DNA from: Pseudobutyrivibrio xylanivorans
Lineage (GTDB): Bacteria > Bacillota > Clostridia > Lachnospirales > Lachnospiraceae
Length of the DNA stretch: 64,000 nt
Direction: 5' to 3'
Assembly: GCF_010906925.1 (NCBI RefSeq)
Contig: NZ_VTVE01000003.1
Coordinates: forward strand, 393,662 to 457,661
Part shown: positions 42,880-52,025 of the stretch, in pieces
Layout of the letters: every line of letters starts with the position of its first letter
Numbering within the stretch: position 1 is the stretch's first letter
Notes under the pieces: model-generated
Told to the model about the DNA's origin: nothing
The model's database searches: none
Seen by the model: the letters and a program-made list of their open reading frames with translations, nothing else
Program-made: the position numbers and the translations under genes

Positions 42880-43719
42880 ATGCTAGGAGTTGTTACCAAA
42901 ATAATTCCTTTCAGTTCGGTGGACGGACCTGGAAATCGAACCGCTATCTTTTTACAAGGTTGTAATATAAACTGCAAATATTGCCACAATCCAGAGACGA
43001 GAAATCACTGCGTTAACTGTGGGTTGTGTGTACAAGTATGTCCTCAGAAGGCACTTTCCCTTGAAAATGGGAAGGTGTCTTTTGATGCGTCTGCGTGTAT
43101 TTCTTGCGATACATGTATCAAGACATGTCCTCATGGCAGCACTCCAAAGACTAGGCTCATGACAGCTGAGGAAGTCATGGAAATAGTGAGAAAACAGGTA
43201 CCTTTTATCAGAGGTATAACTGTCTCTGGCGGAGAGTGCATGTTGCAACCAGATTTTGTTGCTGAGTTGTTCAAATTGGCGAAAAAAGAAAATCTGGGGA
43301 CATTAATCGACAGTAATGGTACAATAGACTTTAGAGAGTACCCTGAGTTGTTATCGGTATCTGATGGAGTGATGCTGGATATAAAGGCATTTTTCCCAGA
43401 AGACCACATGAATGTGACGGGTGCTGATAATAATAAAGTACTTGAAAATGCAAAGTTTTTAGGGGAAAATAATAAGTTGAGTGAAGTCAGAGCAGTTATT
43501 GTTCCTGACTTATATGACGTTGTGAAAAACGTAAAAGCAATGGGAGAATTTCTAGTCCCATTATATAAGATAAATCCATTTCGAATTAAAATCATTGCTT
43601 TTAGACCAATGGGTGTCAGAGAAGAATATGCCGATATGCAGGTACCTACTAGACAATTACTCGAAGAGCTTAGAGGCATTCTGGCGGATATGGGTTTTGA
43701 AGATATAGTTATCATCTAA
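42880..43719 (+). CDS. yjjW: YjjW family glycyl radical enzyme activase
   Basis: This 279-residue radical SAM protein has the CxxxCxxC cluster motif (GCNINCKYC) and, as usual for non-PFL activases, an inserted ferredoxin-like region with CVNCGLCVQVCP and CISCDTCIKTCP. VSGGECMLQPDF is the SAM-binding GGE motif. It should generate the glycyl radical on YjjI using a 5'-deoxyadenosyl radical. The start overlaps the ribosome site region GAAAGG in the last codons of yjjI, which fits coupled translation. Confidence 0.92.
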   Translation: MLGVVTKIIPFSSVDGPGNRTAIFLQGCNINCKYCHNPETRNHCVNCGLCVQVCPQKALSLENGKVSFDASACISCDTCIKTCPHGSTPKTRLMTAEEVMEIVRKQVPFIRGITVSGGECMLQPDFVAELFKLAKKENLGTLIDSNGTIDFREYPELLSVSDGVMLDIKAFFPEDHMNVTGADNNKVLENAKFLGENNKLSEVRAVIVPDLYDVVKNVKAMGEFLVPLYKINPFRIKIIAFRPMGVREEYADMQVPTRQLLEELRGILADMGFEDIVII

Positions 43720-43744
43720 ATCTAATTCAAGGGAGGTATAAAGA

Positions 43745-45289
43745 TTGGAAAAGATGAGCCATATGGATCCAAATACTGTTGTAGTTGAAATGAAAGAAAT
43801 CGTTAAAAGATTTGGCAACTTCACAGCTAACGATCACATTAATCTGAAGGTACATAAGGGTGAAGTACATGCAATATTGGGTGAAAATGGTGCAGGTAAG
43901 AGTACATTGATGAATGTACTTTATGGCCTTTACAAGCCAACAGAGGGCGATATTTATATCAATGGTGAGAAGACTGATATCCATAGCCCAAAGCATGCTA
44001 TTGAGCTTGGAATAGGTATGGTACATCAGCATTTTATGTTGATTCAGCCATTTACAGTTACCGACAATATTATCTTGGGAGTTGAGCCTCGCAAGGGTAT
44101 TGTGGTAGATAAAAAGCTTGCAAGACAAAAGGTTTTAGAGATTTCTGAGAAGTACGGTATGGCTGTTGATCCAGACGCTAAAATCGAGGATATTTCTGTA
44201 GGTATGCAGCAGAGAGTAGAGATTCTTAAGGTTCTCTACAGAGGTGCTGATACTCTTATTTTGGATGAGCCTACAGCATCTCTTACTCCACAAGAGATTG
44301 ATGAGCTTATGGAGATTATCAAGAATCTTACAGCAGATGGTAAGAGCATTATTCTTATCACTCACAAGCTCAAGGAGATTAAGGCTTGCGCGGACAATTG
44401 TACAATCATCCGTCTCGGTAAATATATCGATACTGTCAAGGTTGGCGAGGTTACAGAGAATGATCTTGCAGCCATGATGGTTGGTAGAAATGTTAATTTC
44501 AAAGTAGAGAAGAAGGAACAGGAAGCTGGAAAGCTTGCCCTTTCTATCAAGGATCTTCACGCTAAGGATTACCGTGGAGTTGAGATCCTTAAGGGACTTA
44601 GCCTTGATGTTCACGAGGGCGAGATTGTTGGTCTTGCCGGTGTAGATGGTAATGGTCAGACTGAGCTTGTAGAGATTCTTACAGGTCTTAAAAAGGCAGA
44701 GTCTGGTGAGATTACTATGGCAGGAACAGACATCTTCAACAAGACTCCAAAGGAGACTTTTGAGGCAGGTGTTTCATCTATCCCAGCTGATAGACAAAAG
44801 CATGGTCTTGTTCTTGAGTTCTCAGTTGCTGACAACCTTATCCTTCAGCATTTTGAGGAGGCTCCATTTTCTAAGAATGGTATCTTAAGCAAGAAGGCTA
44901 TTGCAGACAATGCAAGCCAGCTTGTTGAGAAGTACGATATCAGACCACCACATTGTGAGAACCGTCCTGCAAAGACTCTTTCAGGTGGTAATCAGCAAAA
45001 GGTAATCATCGCTCGCGAGGTTACTAATGACAAGGAATTACTCATAGCAGTCAACCCAACACGTGGACTTGATGTTGGTGCTATTGAGTTCGTTCACAAA
45101 TACATTGTTGAGCAGAGAAATAAGGGAAGAGCTATTCTTCTTGTTTCTTTCGAGCTTGATGAGATTATGAGTTTGTCAGATCGTATCGAGGTTATTTTCG
45201 ATGGTCAAATTACAGGAAGCGTATCAGGCAAAGATGCTAATGAAAAAGAGCTGGGCTTCTTGATGGCAGGAGGTAAGAACCATGAATAA
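43745..45289 (+). CDS. nupA: Nucleoside ABC transporter ATPase (two ABC domains)
   Basis: This 514-residue ATPase starts with TTG 43745, eight bases after GGGAGG; the next ATG (43754) would be too far from that site. The first domain has GENGAGKST, a Q-loop (MVHQHFML), signature ISVGMQQR and LILDEPT. The second has GVDGNGQTEL, LSGGNQQK (signature) and a degenerate Walker B, AVNPTRGLD, where the usual Glu is replaced by Pro or Asn. This asymmetry is usual for the RbsA/NupA group. It powers NupBC with BmpA as receptor. Confidence 0.95.
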   Translation: MEKMSHMDPNTVVVEMKEIVKRFGNFTANDHINLKVHKGEVHAILGENGAGKSTLMNVLYGLYKPTEGDIYINGEKTDIHSPKHAIELGIGMVHQHFMLIQPFTVTDNIILGVEPRKGIVVDKKLARQKVLEISEKYGMAVDPDAKIEDISVGMQQRVEILKVLYRGADTLILDEPTASLTPQEIDELMEIIKNLTADGKSIILITHKLKEIKACADNCTIIRLGKYIDTVKVGEVTENDLAAMMVGRNVNFKVEKKEQEAGKLALSIKDLHAKDYRGVEILKGLSLDVHEGEIVGLAGVDGNGQTELVEILTGLKKAESGEITMAGTDIFNKTPKETFEAGVSSIPADRQKHGLVLEFSVADNLILQHFEEAPFSKNGILSKKAIADNASQLVEKYDIRPPHCENRPAKTLSGGNQQKVIIAREVTNDKELLIAVNPTRGLDVGAIEFVHKYIVEQRNKGRAILLVSFELDEIMSLSDRIEVIFDGQITGSVSGKDANEKELGFLMAGGKNHE

Positions 45290-46322
45290 GAAAACCAGTA
45301 TTTTACATAGCAATTTTCTTTATACAATCATTGCGATTTTAATTGGATTTATCATAGGTGCAATCTTCCTTGTATGGGCAGGCGTTAGCCCAATGGAAGC
45401 ATACTTTAAGATTCTTGATTCAGTAATCAGCAAGCCAAAGAACATTATCACAACACTTGCTTATGCTGCACCAGTTATTCTTACAGGTCTTTCAGTTGCA
45501 TTCTCTTTCCGTACTGGTGTATTTAATATCGGTGCTGAGGGACAGTTCGTTGTAGGTACACTTGCAGCAGCACTTATTGGTATTTTTGTAGATGTTCCAG
45601 CAGTTATTCATATTCCACTTTGTATAATTGCAGCAGCTGCAGCAGGTGCTTTATGGTCACTTGTCTGTGGTGTTATGAAGGTTAAGAGAGGTATCCATGA
45701 GGTCCTTTCCTTCATCATGTTCAACTGGATTGCTTATTATCTTTCAAATTATGTTGTTAATATCGAAGGCGTTAAGAAGGAAAGCGGCGGAGAGGCTACA
45801 AAGGATTTGTTAGATTCAGCTAGATTGATTGTAGACGGCAACAATTGCGCTATTTTCATCGCAGTAGTTCTTGCTGTTATTACATGGGTTATCATTGAGA
45901 AGACTACTCTTGGCTACAAATTAAAGGCCGTTGGTTTCAACAAGTTCTCAGCTCAGTACGCTGGTATTGATTCAGGCAAGTCAATCCTTACAGCTCTTGC
46001 TATTTCAGGTGCACTTGCTGGTATTGGTGGAGCTGTTCAGGTTATGGGTATGGGCGGACGTGTCGCTCAGTTTGCCAGCCAGGAAGGCTACGGATTTGAG
46101 GGTATTACAGTTGCGCTTATCGGTGCATCTAACCCACTTGGAGTTATTTTTGCCGGCATCTTCTATGGTGCTATGAAGTTTGGTGGATCAAAGCTTACAA
46201 TGATTCATGCACCTTCAGAGATTATCAATATTATCATGGGTTGCGTAGTTATCTTTATTGCTATCGCTCATGTATTCAAGGCATTATTCTTAAGCATTGG
46301 TAAGAAGAAGGAGGCAAACTAA
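45282..46322 (+). CDS. nupB: Nucleoside ABC transporter permease
   Basis: This 346-residue permease has about nine transmembrane helices and the family motif FSFRTGVFNIGAEGQF, and it contacts the ATPase through a conserved cytosolic loop (KAVGFNKFSAQYAGID). The start overlaps the previous stop by eight bases and the end shares one base with the next permease start, so the four transporter genes are tightly coupled. It forms a heterodimer with the second permease to carry nucleosides into the cell. Confidence 0.95.
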   Translation: MNKKTSILHSNFLYTIIAILIGFIIGAIFLVWAGVSPMEAYFKILDSVISKPKNIITTLAYAAPVILTGLSVAFSFRTGVFNIGAEGQFVVGTLAAALIGIFVDVPAVIHIPLCIIAAAAAGALWSLVCGVMKVKRGIHEVLSFIMFNWIAYYLSNYVVNIEGVKKESGGEATKDLLDSARLIVDGNNCAIFIAVVLAVITWVIIEKTTLGYKLKAVGFNKFSAQYAGIDSGKSILTALAISGALAGIGGAVQVMGMGGRVAQFASQEGYGFEGITVALIGASNPLGVIFAGIFYGAMKFGGSKLTMIHAPSEIINIIMGCVVIFIAIAHVFKALFLSIGKKKEAN

Positions 46323-47254
46323 TGGATATGTTAATTACAAATTTAGGTATATTAATTAATGCAGCGCTTATTGCTACACCTCCACTTCTTTTTGCAGCTC
46401 TTGGCTCATGCTTCTCAGAGCGTAGTGGTGTTGTAAATATCGGTATCGAGGGTATGATGACAATCGGTGCTGTTACTGGTGCTATCACAGCACTTACAAC
46501 TGGCAATGGTCTACTTGCATTCTTATGCGGTGGCTTGGCCGGTGCGTTATTTGGACTTATTCACGCAATTGTCTGCGTATCATTACATGCTGACCAGACA
46601 ATCGCAGGTACAGCTATCAACTTTATTGGACCTGGTATTGCTGTATTCTTATGTAGAATCCTTTACAATTCTTCAGATACACCAGCTATTGATGCATCTG
46701 CTAAGTTGCCAAAGCTTTTTGATGGCATGTTCAAATCAGGTAGCTTTGCATACAACGTATTTAGCGTATATATCATGGCTTATCTTGTATTTGTTGTTGC
46801 ATGGATTTGCTGGTTTGTATTCTACAAGACTAGATTTGGCACACATTTAAGAGCCTGCGGTGAGCACCCAGAAGCTTGTGAGTCACTTGGTATTGATGTA
46901 TACAAGGTGCGTTATATTTGCGTTATCCTTTCAGGATTTTTAGCAGGTCTTGGCGGAGCATTTGTTACACTTGCAACTGTTTCTCAGTTCAGACCAACAG
47001 TTATCGTAGGTCAAGGTTTCATCGCTATCGCAGCAGTTATCTTTGGTAAGTTTTCTCCAGAGGGAGCTTTAAAGGGATGCTTGATTTTCGGTATCTGTAA
47101 CGGTGTAAAGTCACTTGCTACACAGAGCAATATTATTTCAGTAAATATTATTTCAATGATTCCATACGTTGTTACAATCATTGCACTTATCGCATTTGTT
47201 GGACGTGCTAACGCTCCAGCAGCTAATGGTAAGCCATACATCAAATCTCGTTAG
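46322..47254 (+). CDS. nupC: Nucleoside ABC transporter permease
   Basis: This 310-residue permease has about eight to nine transmembrane helices and carries SCFSERSGVVNIGIEGMM, the paralogous version of the motif in the preceding permease, and ACGEHPEACESLGID as coupling loop. Shared TAATG (46320-46324) couples stop and start. It completes the BmpA-NupABC importer. The cytidine deaminase gene follows after 11 bp. Confidence 0.95.
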   Translation: MDMLITNLGILINAALIATPPLLFAALGSCFSERSGVVNIGIEGMMTIGAVTGAITALTTGNGLLAFLCGGLAGALFGLIHAIVCVSLHADQTIAGTAINFIGPGIAVFLCRILYNSSDTPAIDASAKLPKLFDGMFKSGSFAYNVFSVYIMAYLVFVVAWICWFVFYKTRFGTHLRACGEHPEACESLGIDVYKVRYICVILSGFLAGLGGAFVTLATVSQFRPTVIVGQGFIAIAAVIFGKFSPEGALKGCLIFGICNGVKSLATQSNIISVNIISMIPYVVTIIALIAFVGRANAPAANGKPYIKSR

Positions 47255-47265
47255 GAGGCATTGTT

Positions 47266-47688
47266 ATGGTGTCATATGATGAGTTGATTACCCAGGCACT
47301 TGATGCCAGGGGATATGCATACACACCTTATTCTCATCACAAGGTAGGGGCTGCGCTTTTATGCACTGACGGTACAGTTTACACTGGCTGCAATGTGGAA
47401 AACGCAGCATATACACCTTGCAATTGTGCAGAACGTACTGCAGTTTTTAAGGCTGTTAGTGAGGGACATAAGGATTTCAAAGCCATCGCAATTGTGGGTG
47501 GCTTTGATTCTACAGAAAAGCTACCTTTCTGCGCTCCATGTGGAGTTTGCAGACAGGTATTAATGGAATTTGTGGATCCAGCTACATTTGATGTGGTACT
47601 TGGCACAAATGTACCTGGAGAGCAAAAGGTCTTTAAGTTTCAGGAGTTACTTCCACTAGGCTTTGGACCTGACAATTTAGGAGTATAA
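47266..47688 (+). CDS. cdd: Cytidine deaminase
   Basis: This 140-residue enzyme, of normal length for the tetrameric type, has the zinc site CNVENAAY...NCAERTA (His replaced by Cys, as in Firmicute Cdd) and PCGVCRQVLMEF. The catalytic Glu lies in CAERTA. It converts cytidine and deoxycytidine to uridine and deoxyuridine just after import. TAGGAGG supplies the ribosome site, and add follows after 17 bp. Confidence 0.96.
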   Translation: MVSYDELITQALDARGYAYTPYSHHKVGAALLCTDGTVYTGCNVENAAYTPCNCAERTAVFKAVSEGHKDFKAIAIVGGFDSTEKLPFCAPCGVCRQVLMEFVDPATFDVVLGTNVPGEQKVFKFQELLPLGFGPDNLGV

Positions 47689-47705
47689 ATAATTAAGGAG
47701 TTAGA

Positions 47706-48695
47706 ATGCCAGTAGTTGCGGAAAAGATGCCAAAGATAGATTTGCATTGTCATTTGGACGGCTCGTTAGATTTAGAGGTTACACATAAGCTGCTTGCAGA
47801 GCGTGGAGAGGACTACGATTTTCAGGAGTTCAGAAAGCTTATGCAAGTGGACCCTGATTGCCAGAATCTGGCTGAGTATCTTAAGAGATTTGACTTGCCA
47901 AATCGTTGCCTTCAGGATGTGGAGGGGATTAAGACATCTGCTTATCATTTTGCAAAAAATGCGGCACTTGAAAATGTTAAATACATAGAGGCTAGATTTG
48001 CCCCTGTTCAGTCTATGAAGCAGGGACTTAAGCCTATTGAGATTATAGAGGCTGTTGAGGCCGGTTTGGCTCAGGCTTGCGGTGAATTCGACATTGAGAC
48101 CGGTATGATTATCTGTATGATGCGTGGAATGGATGATGAGTTTAATTATTCCATTGCAAAAGCTGGCCGCGAGATGCTCGGTGCCGGGGTGGTTGCATGC
48201 GATATTGCTGGAGATGAGGAGTCTTATCCCATGTCTCAGCAGATGGAATTATTCAGATCGGTTAAGGCGCTAGATATGCCTTTTACAATTCATGTAGGCG
48301 AGACAGGTAATGCTCAAAATGTACGTGATGCTATTGATGTAGGGGCAGTTAGACTTGGTCATGGTATTGCCATGGCAAGGAATGAGGAGCTTATGAAATA
48401 TTGTGCTTCTCGCCATGTTGGAGTGGAGATTTGCCCTACTAGCAATCTACAGACAAAAGCATACAGACATATTAAGGATTGTCCGATTTGCCTATTTATG
48501 GAGCATGGCATTCCAGTGTCTTTAAATACTGATAACAGAACTGTTAGTAACACTAATCTTTCTACAGAGTTTGACAAGGTAAGTGTTAGCTTTAGACTTA
48601 CTGATGAGCAGATTCACAAGATTTATACTGACTCTGTTGAAATGAGTTTTGCATCTGACGATGTTAAGCACAGGTTGCTTAGTAAATGGAGATAG
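47706..48695 (+). CDS. add: Adenosine deaminase
   Basis: This 329-residue amidohydrolase has the metal-binding start KIDLHCHLDGSLD, then HVGETGN (catalytic region), VRLGHGIAM, and PVSLNTDNRTVSNT (final Asp pair). It converts adenosine and deoxyadenosine to inosine or deoxyinosine. No purine nucleoside phosphorylase lies in the window, so later steps are elsewhere. The Crp/Fnr gene starts two bases after its stop. Confidence 0.95.
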   Translation: MPVVAEKMPKIDLHCHLDGSLDLEVTHKLLAERGEDYDFQEFRKLMQVDPDCQNLAEYLKRFDLPNRCLQDVEGIKTSAYHFAKNAALENVKYIEARFAPVQSMKQGLKPIEIIEAVEAGLAQACGEFDIETGMIICMMRGMDDEFNYSIAKAGREMLGAGVVACDIAGDEESYPMSQQMELFRSVKALDMPFTIHVGETGNAQNVRDAIDVGAVRLGHGIAMARNEELMKYCASRHVGVEICPTSNLQTKAYRHIKDCPICLFMEHGIPVSLNTDNRTVSNTNLSTEFDKVSVSFRLTDEQIHKIYTDSVEMSFASDDVKHRLLSKWR

Positions 48696-48696
48696 T

Positions 48697-49440
48697 ATGT
48701 CATTAGAAGAGAACATTAGTCGAATTATGGAATTGCAAAATAATTTGCCTAGGGAACAATCAGAGGCCCTTAACAAATTACTTAGCAATGCACCACGCTG
48801 GGTTCTTGAGTCTACACAGATTGTCAAAAAAGAAAAAAATACCATTTTCGTAGAGGAGAACACTCCTGCAGATACTGTCTATATACTTGTGGACGGTACA
48901 GTTAGAGCTATTGATTATAGAATTAGAGGAGTGGTCTATGACTACATGTGGTTTCATGCCATAAAAGTATTTGGCTCAATGGAGATTTTCTTTGAGATTC
49001 CTCTATATATGACTACTCTTAAGACGGTAACTGATTGTACTATGCTTGTTATGAGCAGAGCTAGTTTTGATCGTTGGATTTGGGATGATAAAAATGCTCT
49101 TCGAATGGAGATTGCCAGAATTGGAGATTATCTTTTGGAGGAGAGTAGAAATGAGCGCGTTATTCTGTTTTTACAGGGTGCAGACCGCATTATTTATCTT
49201 CTGACTAAGAGTTATGAAGCTAAGAATCCAAAGGATGAATATATAGTAAATATCAGCCGTCAGGAGCTAGCAGAGCGAAGCGGATTTTCAATTAAAACTG
49301 TTAATCGCTCAGTGCAAAAGTTACAGCAGGATGGTTTTATAGGACGTCGTGGTAGACGAATAGTTATTAGTAGAGCTCAATACGATAGTATGATTAACTA
49401 TCTAGAGCCTATCATAGCCCATGAGTGGGAGAAAATTTAA
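48697..49440 (+). CDS. Crp/Fnr family transcriptional regulator
   Basis: This protein of about 247 residues has an N-terminal cNMP-binding-like beta-barrel (PADTVYILVDGTVRAID) and a C-terminal winged helix-turn-helix (ISRQELAERSGFSIKTVNRSVQKLQQDGFI). The ligand pocket lacks the Arg-Ser pair of true Crp as far as I can read, and no Fnr cysteine cluster is visible, so the effector is unknown. ATG 48697 follows GGAGA closely and starts two bases after add. Its place at the operon end suggests control of nucleoside use, perhaps through the palindrome before bmpA. Confidence 0.88.
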   Translation: MSLEENISRIMELQNNLPREQSEALNKLLSNAPRWVLESTQIVKKEKNTIFVEENTPADTVYILVDGTVRAIDYRIRGVVYDYMWFHAIKVFGSMEIFFEIPLYMTTLKTVTDCTMLVMSRASFDRWIWDDKNALRMEIARIGDYLLEESRNERVILFLQGADRIIYLLTKSYEAKNPKDEYIVNISRQELAERSGFSIKTVNRSVQKLQQDGFIGRRGRRIVISRAQYDSMINYLEPIIAHEWEKI

Positions 49441-49453
49441 TAGCAAATAATAA

Positions 49454-49482
49454 GGGCACCGCTTATACGGTGCCCATTTTAT
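49454..49482. terminator. Terminator of the nucleoside operon
   Basis: GGGCACCG (49454-49461) pairs with CGGTGCCC (49468-49475), followed by ATTTTATA. It lies between convergent genes and may serve both. Confidence 0.75.
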
Positions 49483-49493
49483 ATTCAATTATA

Positions 49494-50228
49494 TTAGGTC
49501 TCGATATATGTGCTAGAGCTAACAGTAGAAATATTTTCCATGTAGCTTAAGTTATATCCGCCACCACCATAGCTTGGTGTAGTGTTGTCATTTGATGACT
49601 TGTAGTTGCCATCTTTCCACTGTTTAAACTTATCCTCTACTGCATCATATGTCCTTGAAGAAATCTCTGGCAATTCCTTACCCCAAGTGCCTGTAGCTTC
49701 CTGATAACCTTTTTTGAAAGCATCCAAAAGCATATCTGCCTTTGATGTGTCGCCACCTGAAAGTGCAATTGCGAAATCAACGATTCTGTCGGAAGTCTTG
49801 TTTACGCCCCAGTAACCATCTTCTGAAATGTCCTCTTTTGCCTTTTCAATTGTCTCAGGATCTGCTGTAAATTTTCCCTCTGCAAGGAACTTCCACATGT
49901 CATCCTGTGTAGCAATTGCAAAAGTGCTGCCCTGACCCTTGATGGTCTTCATGACAATGTCAAAAAGATTGTTAATCATCTTTTCCTGGTCAGCCTTAAG
50001 CTGTTGAATAAGGGCTGTTCTATCTGATTTTTTGTAAGTATCTGTTGTGAGAGCTTTGTCATCAGATTTTTCATAAACGGCTGCAGCATCAGAAAACTTA
50101 GATGCTTTAACCTCTTCTTTTGATGCGCTGAATTCAAGAGATTCTGTCACAGAACCATCTGCATTAGTGGTCTTTTTATAGGTTCCTGCAACATTCGAAG
50201 AAACGCTGCTATAAGTACTAACATCCAT
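49494..50228 (-). CDS. Conserved cytosolic protein of unknown function
   Basis: This 244-residue protein starts with GGAGG seven bases upstream on the minus strand. It has no signal peptide or membrane segment. The central part shows EDGYWGVNKTSDRIVDFA, then LLDAFKKGYQEATGTWGKEL and PEISSRTYDAVEDKFKQW, a pattern I recall from widespread unnamed proteins in Lachnospiraceae and also some Proteobacteria. The first 80 residues are low-complexity (Ser/Thr/Lys), and the C-terminus has a Gly-rich stretch. It is a single gene between convergent and divergent neighbours. No function is known to me. Confidence 0.7.
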   Translation of the reverse strand: MDVSTYSSVSSNVAGTYKKTTNADGSVTESLEFSASKEEVKASKFSDAAAVYEKSDDKALTTDTYKKSDRTALIQQLKADQEKMINNLFDIVMKTIKGQGSTFAIATQDDMWKFLAEGKFTADPETIEKAKEDISEDGYWGVNKTSDRIVDFAIALSGGDTSKADMLLDAFKKGYQEATGTWGKELPEISSRTYDAVEDKFKQWKDGNYKSSNDNTTPSYGGGGYNLSYMENISTVSSSTYIET

Positions 50229-50355
50229 AATCTAACCTCCTTGTTAATGTGGCCAATACTACTAAACCAGACGGAAATCCTTTTCCTAATCTATTTATCG
50301 GATCTTTAATGAGAAAAAATCACTACTAGATTGTATTTATTTTAATACAAAAATC

Positions 50356-50384
50356 TTGTAAATGTGTGGTATCTTTGTTAAAAT
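50356..50384 (+). promoter_or_regulatory. Promoter of the ispE unit
   Basis: TTGTAA (50356-50361) and TAAAAT (50379-50384) are spaced 17 bp apart, about 50 bp before ispE. Confidence 0.6.
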
Positions 50385-50436
50385 TTATTAAGATTGAATA
50401 CAAAATACACGCAAGTGCAAAATACATGGATGTACA

Positions 50437-51312
50437 ATGGATAAAATAGATGTTAAAGCATTAGCAAAAATCAATATAGGCCTTGATGTTACAGGCATTC
50501 GAGACGATGGCTACCATGAGGTCAAGATGATTATGCAGACGGTGAATCTCTTTGACAAAATCACCATTTCCAAGGTGGCAGAACCGGGAGTTTCGATGAC
50601 CACCAATCTCAAGTTTTTGACTGTTGGAGATGACAATCTCTGTATTAAGGCAGCCAAGCTACTCATAGAAGAGTTTGATATAAAAGAGGGTATTAGAATT
50701 TCCCTTGAGAAGCATATTCCTGTAGCTGCTGGTATGGCCGGGGGCTCTACCGATGCGGCAGCCATTTTATTTGGCATGAACAAGCTGTTTAAGCTTGGAC
50801 TTTCTCGCAAGGATATGATGGAGCGAGGGGTCAAGCTAGGAGCTGATGTACCTTACTGTGTTATGAGAGGCACAGCCTTGGCAGAGGGCATAGGAGAGAT
50901 ACTTTCTCCACTTCCACCTATGGTGAAGTGCCCAGTTTTAATTGCAAAGCCAGGCATTGCAGTTTCTACAAAGCAGGTCTATGAGGCTTTGGATTCATGT
51001 TTTGATAAGGTGGTTCATCCAGATATAGATGGAATTATTGAGGACATTAAGAATCAGGATTTAGCATCCATTTGCAGCAAGATGGGCAATGTACTGGAGG
51101 ATGTTACCATTCCTATGCATCCAGTTATTGCAGACATTAAAAAATGCATGATGGATAATGGGGCTGTTGGCGCCATGATGAGCGGTAGTGGTCCTACAGT
51201 ATTCGGATTCTTTAATGATAACAAGACAGCTAGAGCTGCCAAAGAGGCACTTACCAAATCGGGGATGGTAAAGCAGCTTTATCTTACTACGTTATTCAAT
51301 AACAAGAATTAA
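50437..51312 (+). CDS. ispE: 4-diphosphocytidyl-2-C-methyl-D-erythritol kinase
   Basis: This 291-residue GHMP kinase has AKINIGLDVTGIRDDGYHEV at the start, the ATP-binding loop PVAAGMAGGSTDAAA near residue 95, and AMMSGSGPTVFG near 250. It phosphorylates CDP-methylerythritol in the MEP pathway of isoprenoid synthesis, which supplies undecaprenyl phosphate for the surface glycans encoded elsewhere in the window. The ribosome site is weak. The GntR gene starts 23 bp after its stop. Confidence 0.96.
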   Translation: MDKIDVKALAKINIGLDVTGIRDDGYHEVKMIMQTVNLFDKITISKVAEPGVSMTTNLKFLTVGDDNLCIKAAKLLIEEFDIKEGIRISLEKHIPVAAGMAGGSTDAAAILFGMNKLFKLGLSRKDMMERGVKLGADVPYCVMRGTALAEGIGEILSPLPPMVKCPVLIAKPGIAVSTKQVYEALDSCFDKVVHPDIDGIIEDIKNQDLASICSKMGNVLEDVTIPMHPVIADIKKCMMDNGAVGAMMSGSGPTVFGFFNDNKTARAAKEALTKSGMVKQLYLTTLFNNKN

Positions 51313-51335
51313 CCTTGAAAAGGAGAATAAATATA

Positions 51336-52010
51336 ATGACAGAAAATCTTACACTTCAGATGGATGATTATTTGCCACTCAGAGATGTAGTTTTCAACAC
51401 ACTTAGGGAGGCAATCTTAAAGGGGGAACTTAAGCCGGGCGAGCGACTTATGGAGATGCATTTGGCTACAAAGCTTGGGGTTAGCCGTACTCCTATTCGT
51501 GAGGCAATACGTATGCTTGAGCAGGAAGGACTTGCAGTTACAATTCCTCGCAAGGGTGCTCAGGTTGCTAAGATGACAGAAAAGGACTTGCAGGATGTGC
51601 TAGAGGTACGAGATGCCCTTGATGCTCTTGCAGTAGTATGTGCTTGTGAGCGTATGACAGATGCTCAGTTTGTGGAGCTCAAGGAGGCTATGAAGGCTTT
51701 TGAGAATGCTACCCATACAGATGATGTACGTAAAATCGTAGAGACAGATGAGGCATTTCACGATGTGATTTATGCTGCAGCTGCTAATCCAAAGCTTGAG
51801 AATATTATTAATTCAGCAAGGGAGCAGATGTATCGATATCGCTACGAGTACGTTAAGAACCCTTCAGTCTATGCCCAGCTTATTGCAGAGCACAGAGCTA
51901 TCATTGAGGGATTTAATAGACGTGATGTAGAGTATCTTAAGAGCATCATGCACACACATCTTTCAAACCAGATTAACGCAGTTCGCGTGGTTATTAGAGA
52001 ACAAGTATAA
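51336..52010 (+). CDS. GntR family transcriptional regulator (FCD type)
   Basis: This protein of about 224 residues has an N-terminal winged HTH (LREAILKGELKPGERLMEMHLA, KLGVSRTPIREAIRML) and a C-terminal FCD domain with EVRDALDALAV, ETDEAFHDVIYAAA and EHRAIIEGF, whose Asp/His residues bind metal and ligand. ATG 51336 is chosen because AAGGAG lies 10 bases upstream; the TTG at 51315 precedes that site. The target and effector are unknown. It sits between ispE and the DUF1934 gene. Confidence 0.9.
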   Translation: MTENLTLQMDDYLPLRDVVFNTLREAILKGELKPGERLMEMHLATKLGVSRTPIREAIRMLEQEGLAVTIPRKGAQVAKMTEKDLQDVLEVRDALDALAVVCACERMTDAQFVELKEAMKAFENATHTDDVRKIVETDEAFHDVIYAAAANPKLENIINSAREQMYRYRYEYVKNPSVYAQLIAEHRAIIEGFNRRDVEYLKSIMHTHLSNQINAVRVVIREQV

Positions 52011-52025
52011 TAGATAGGAATAAAT

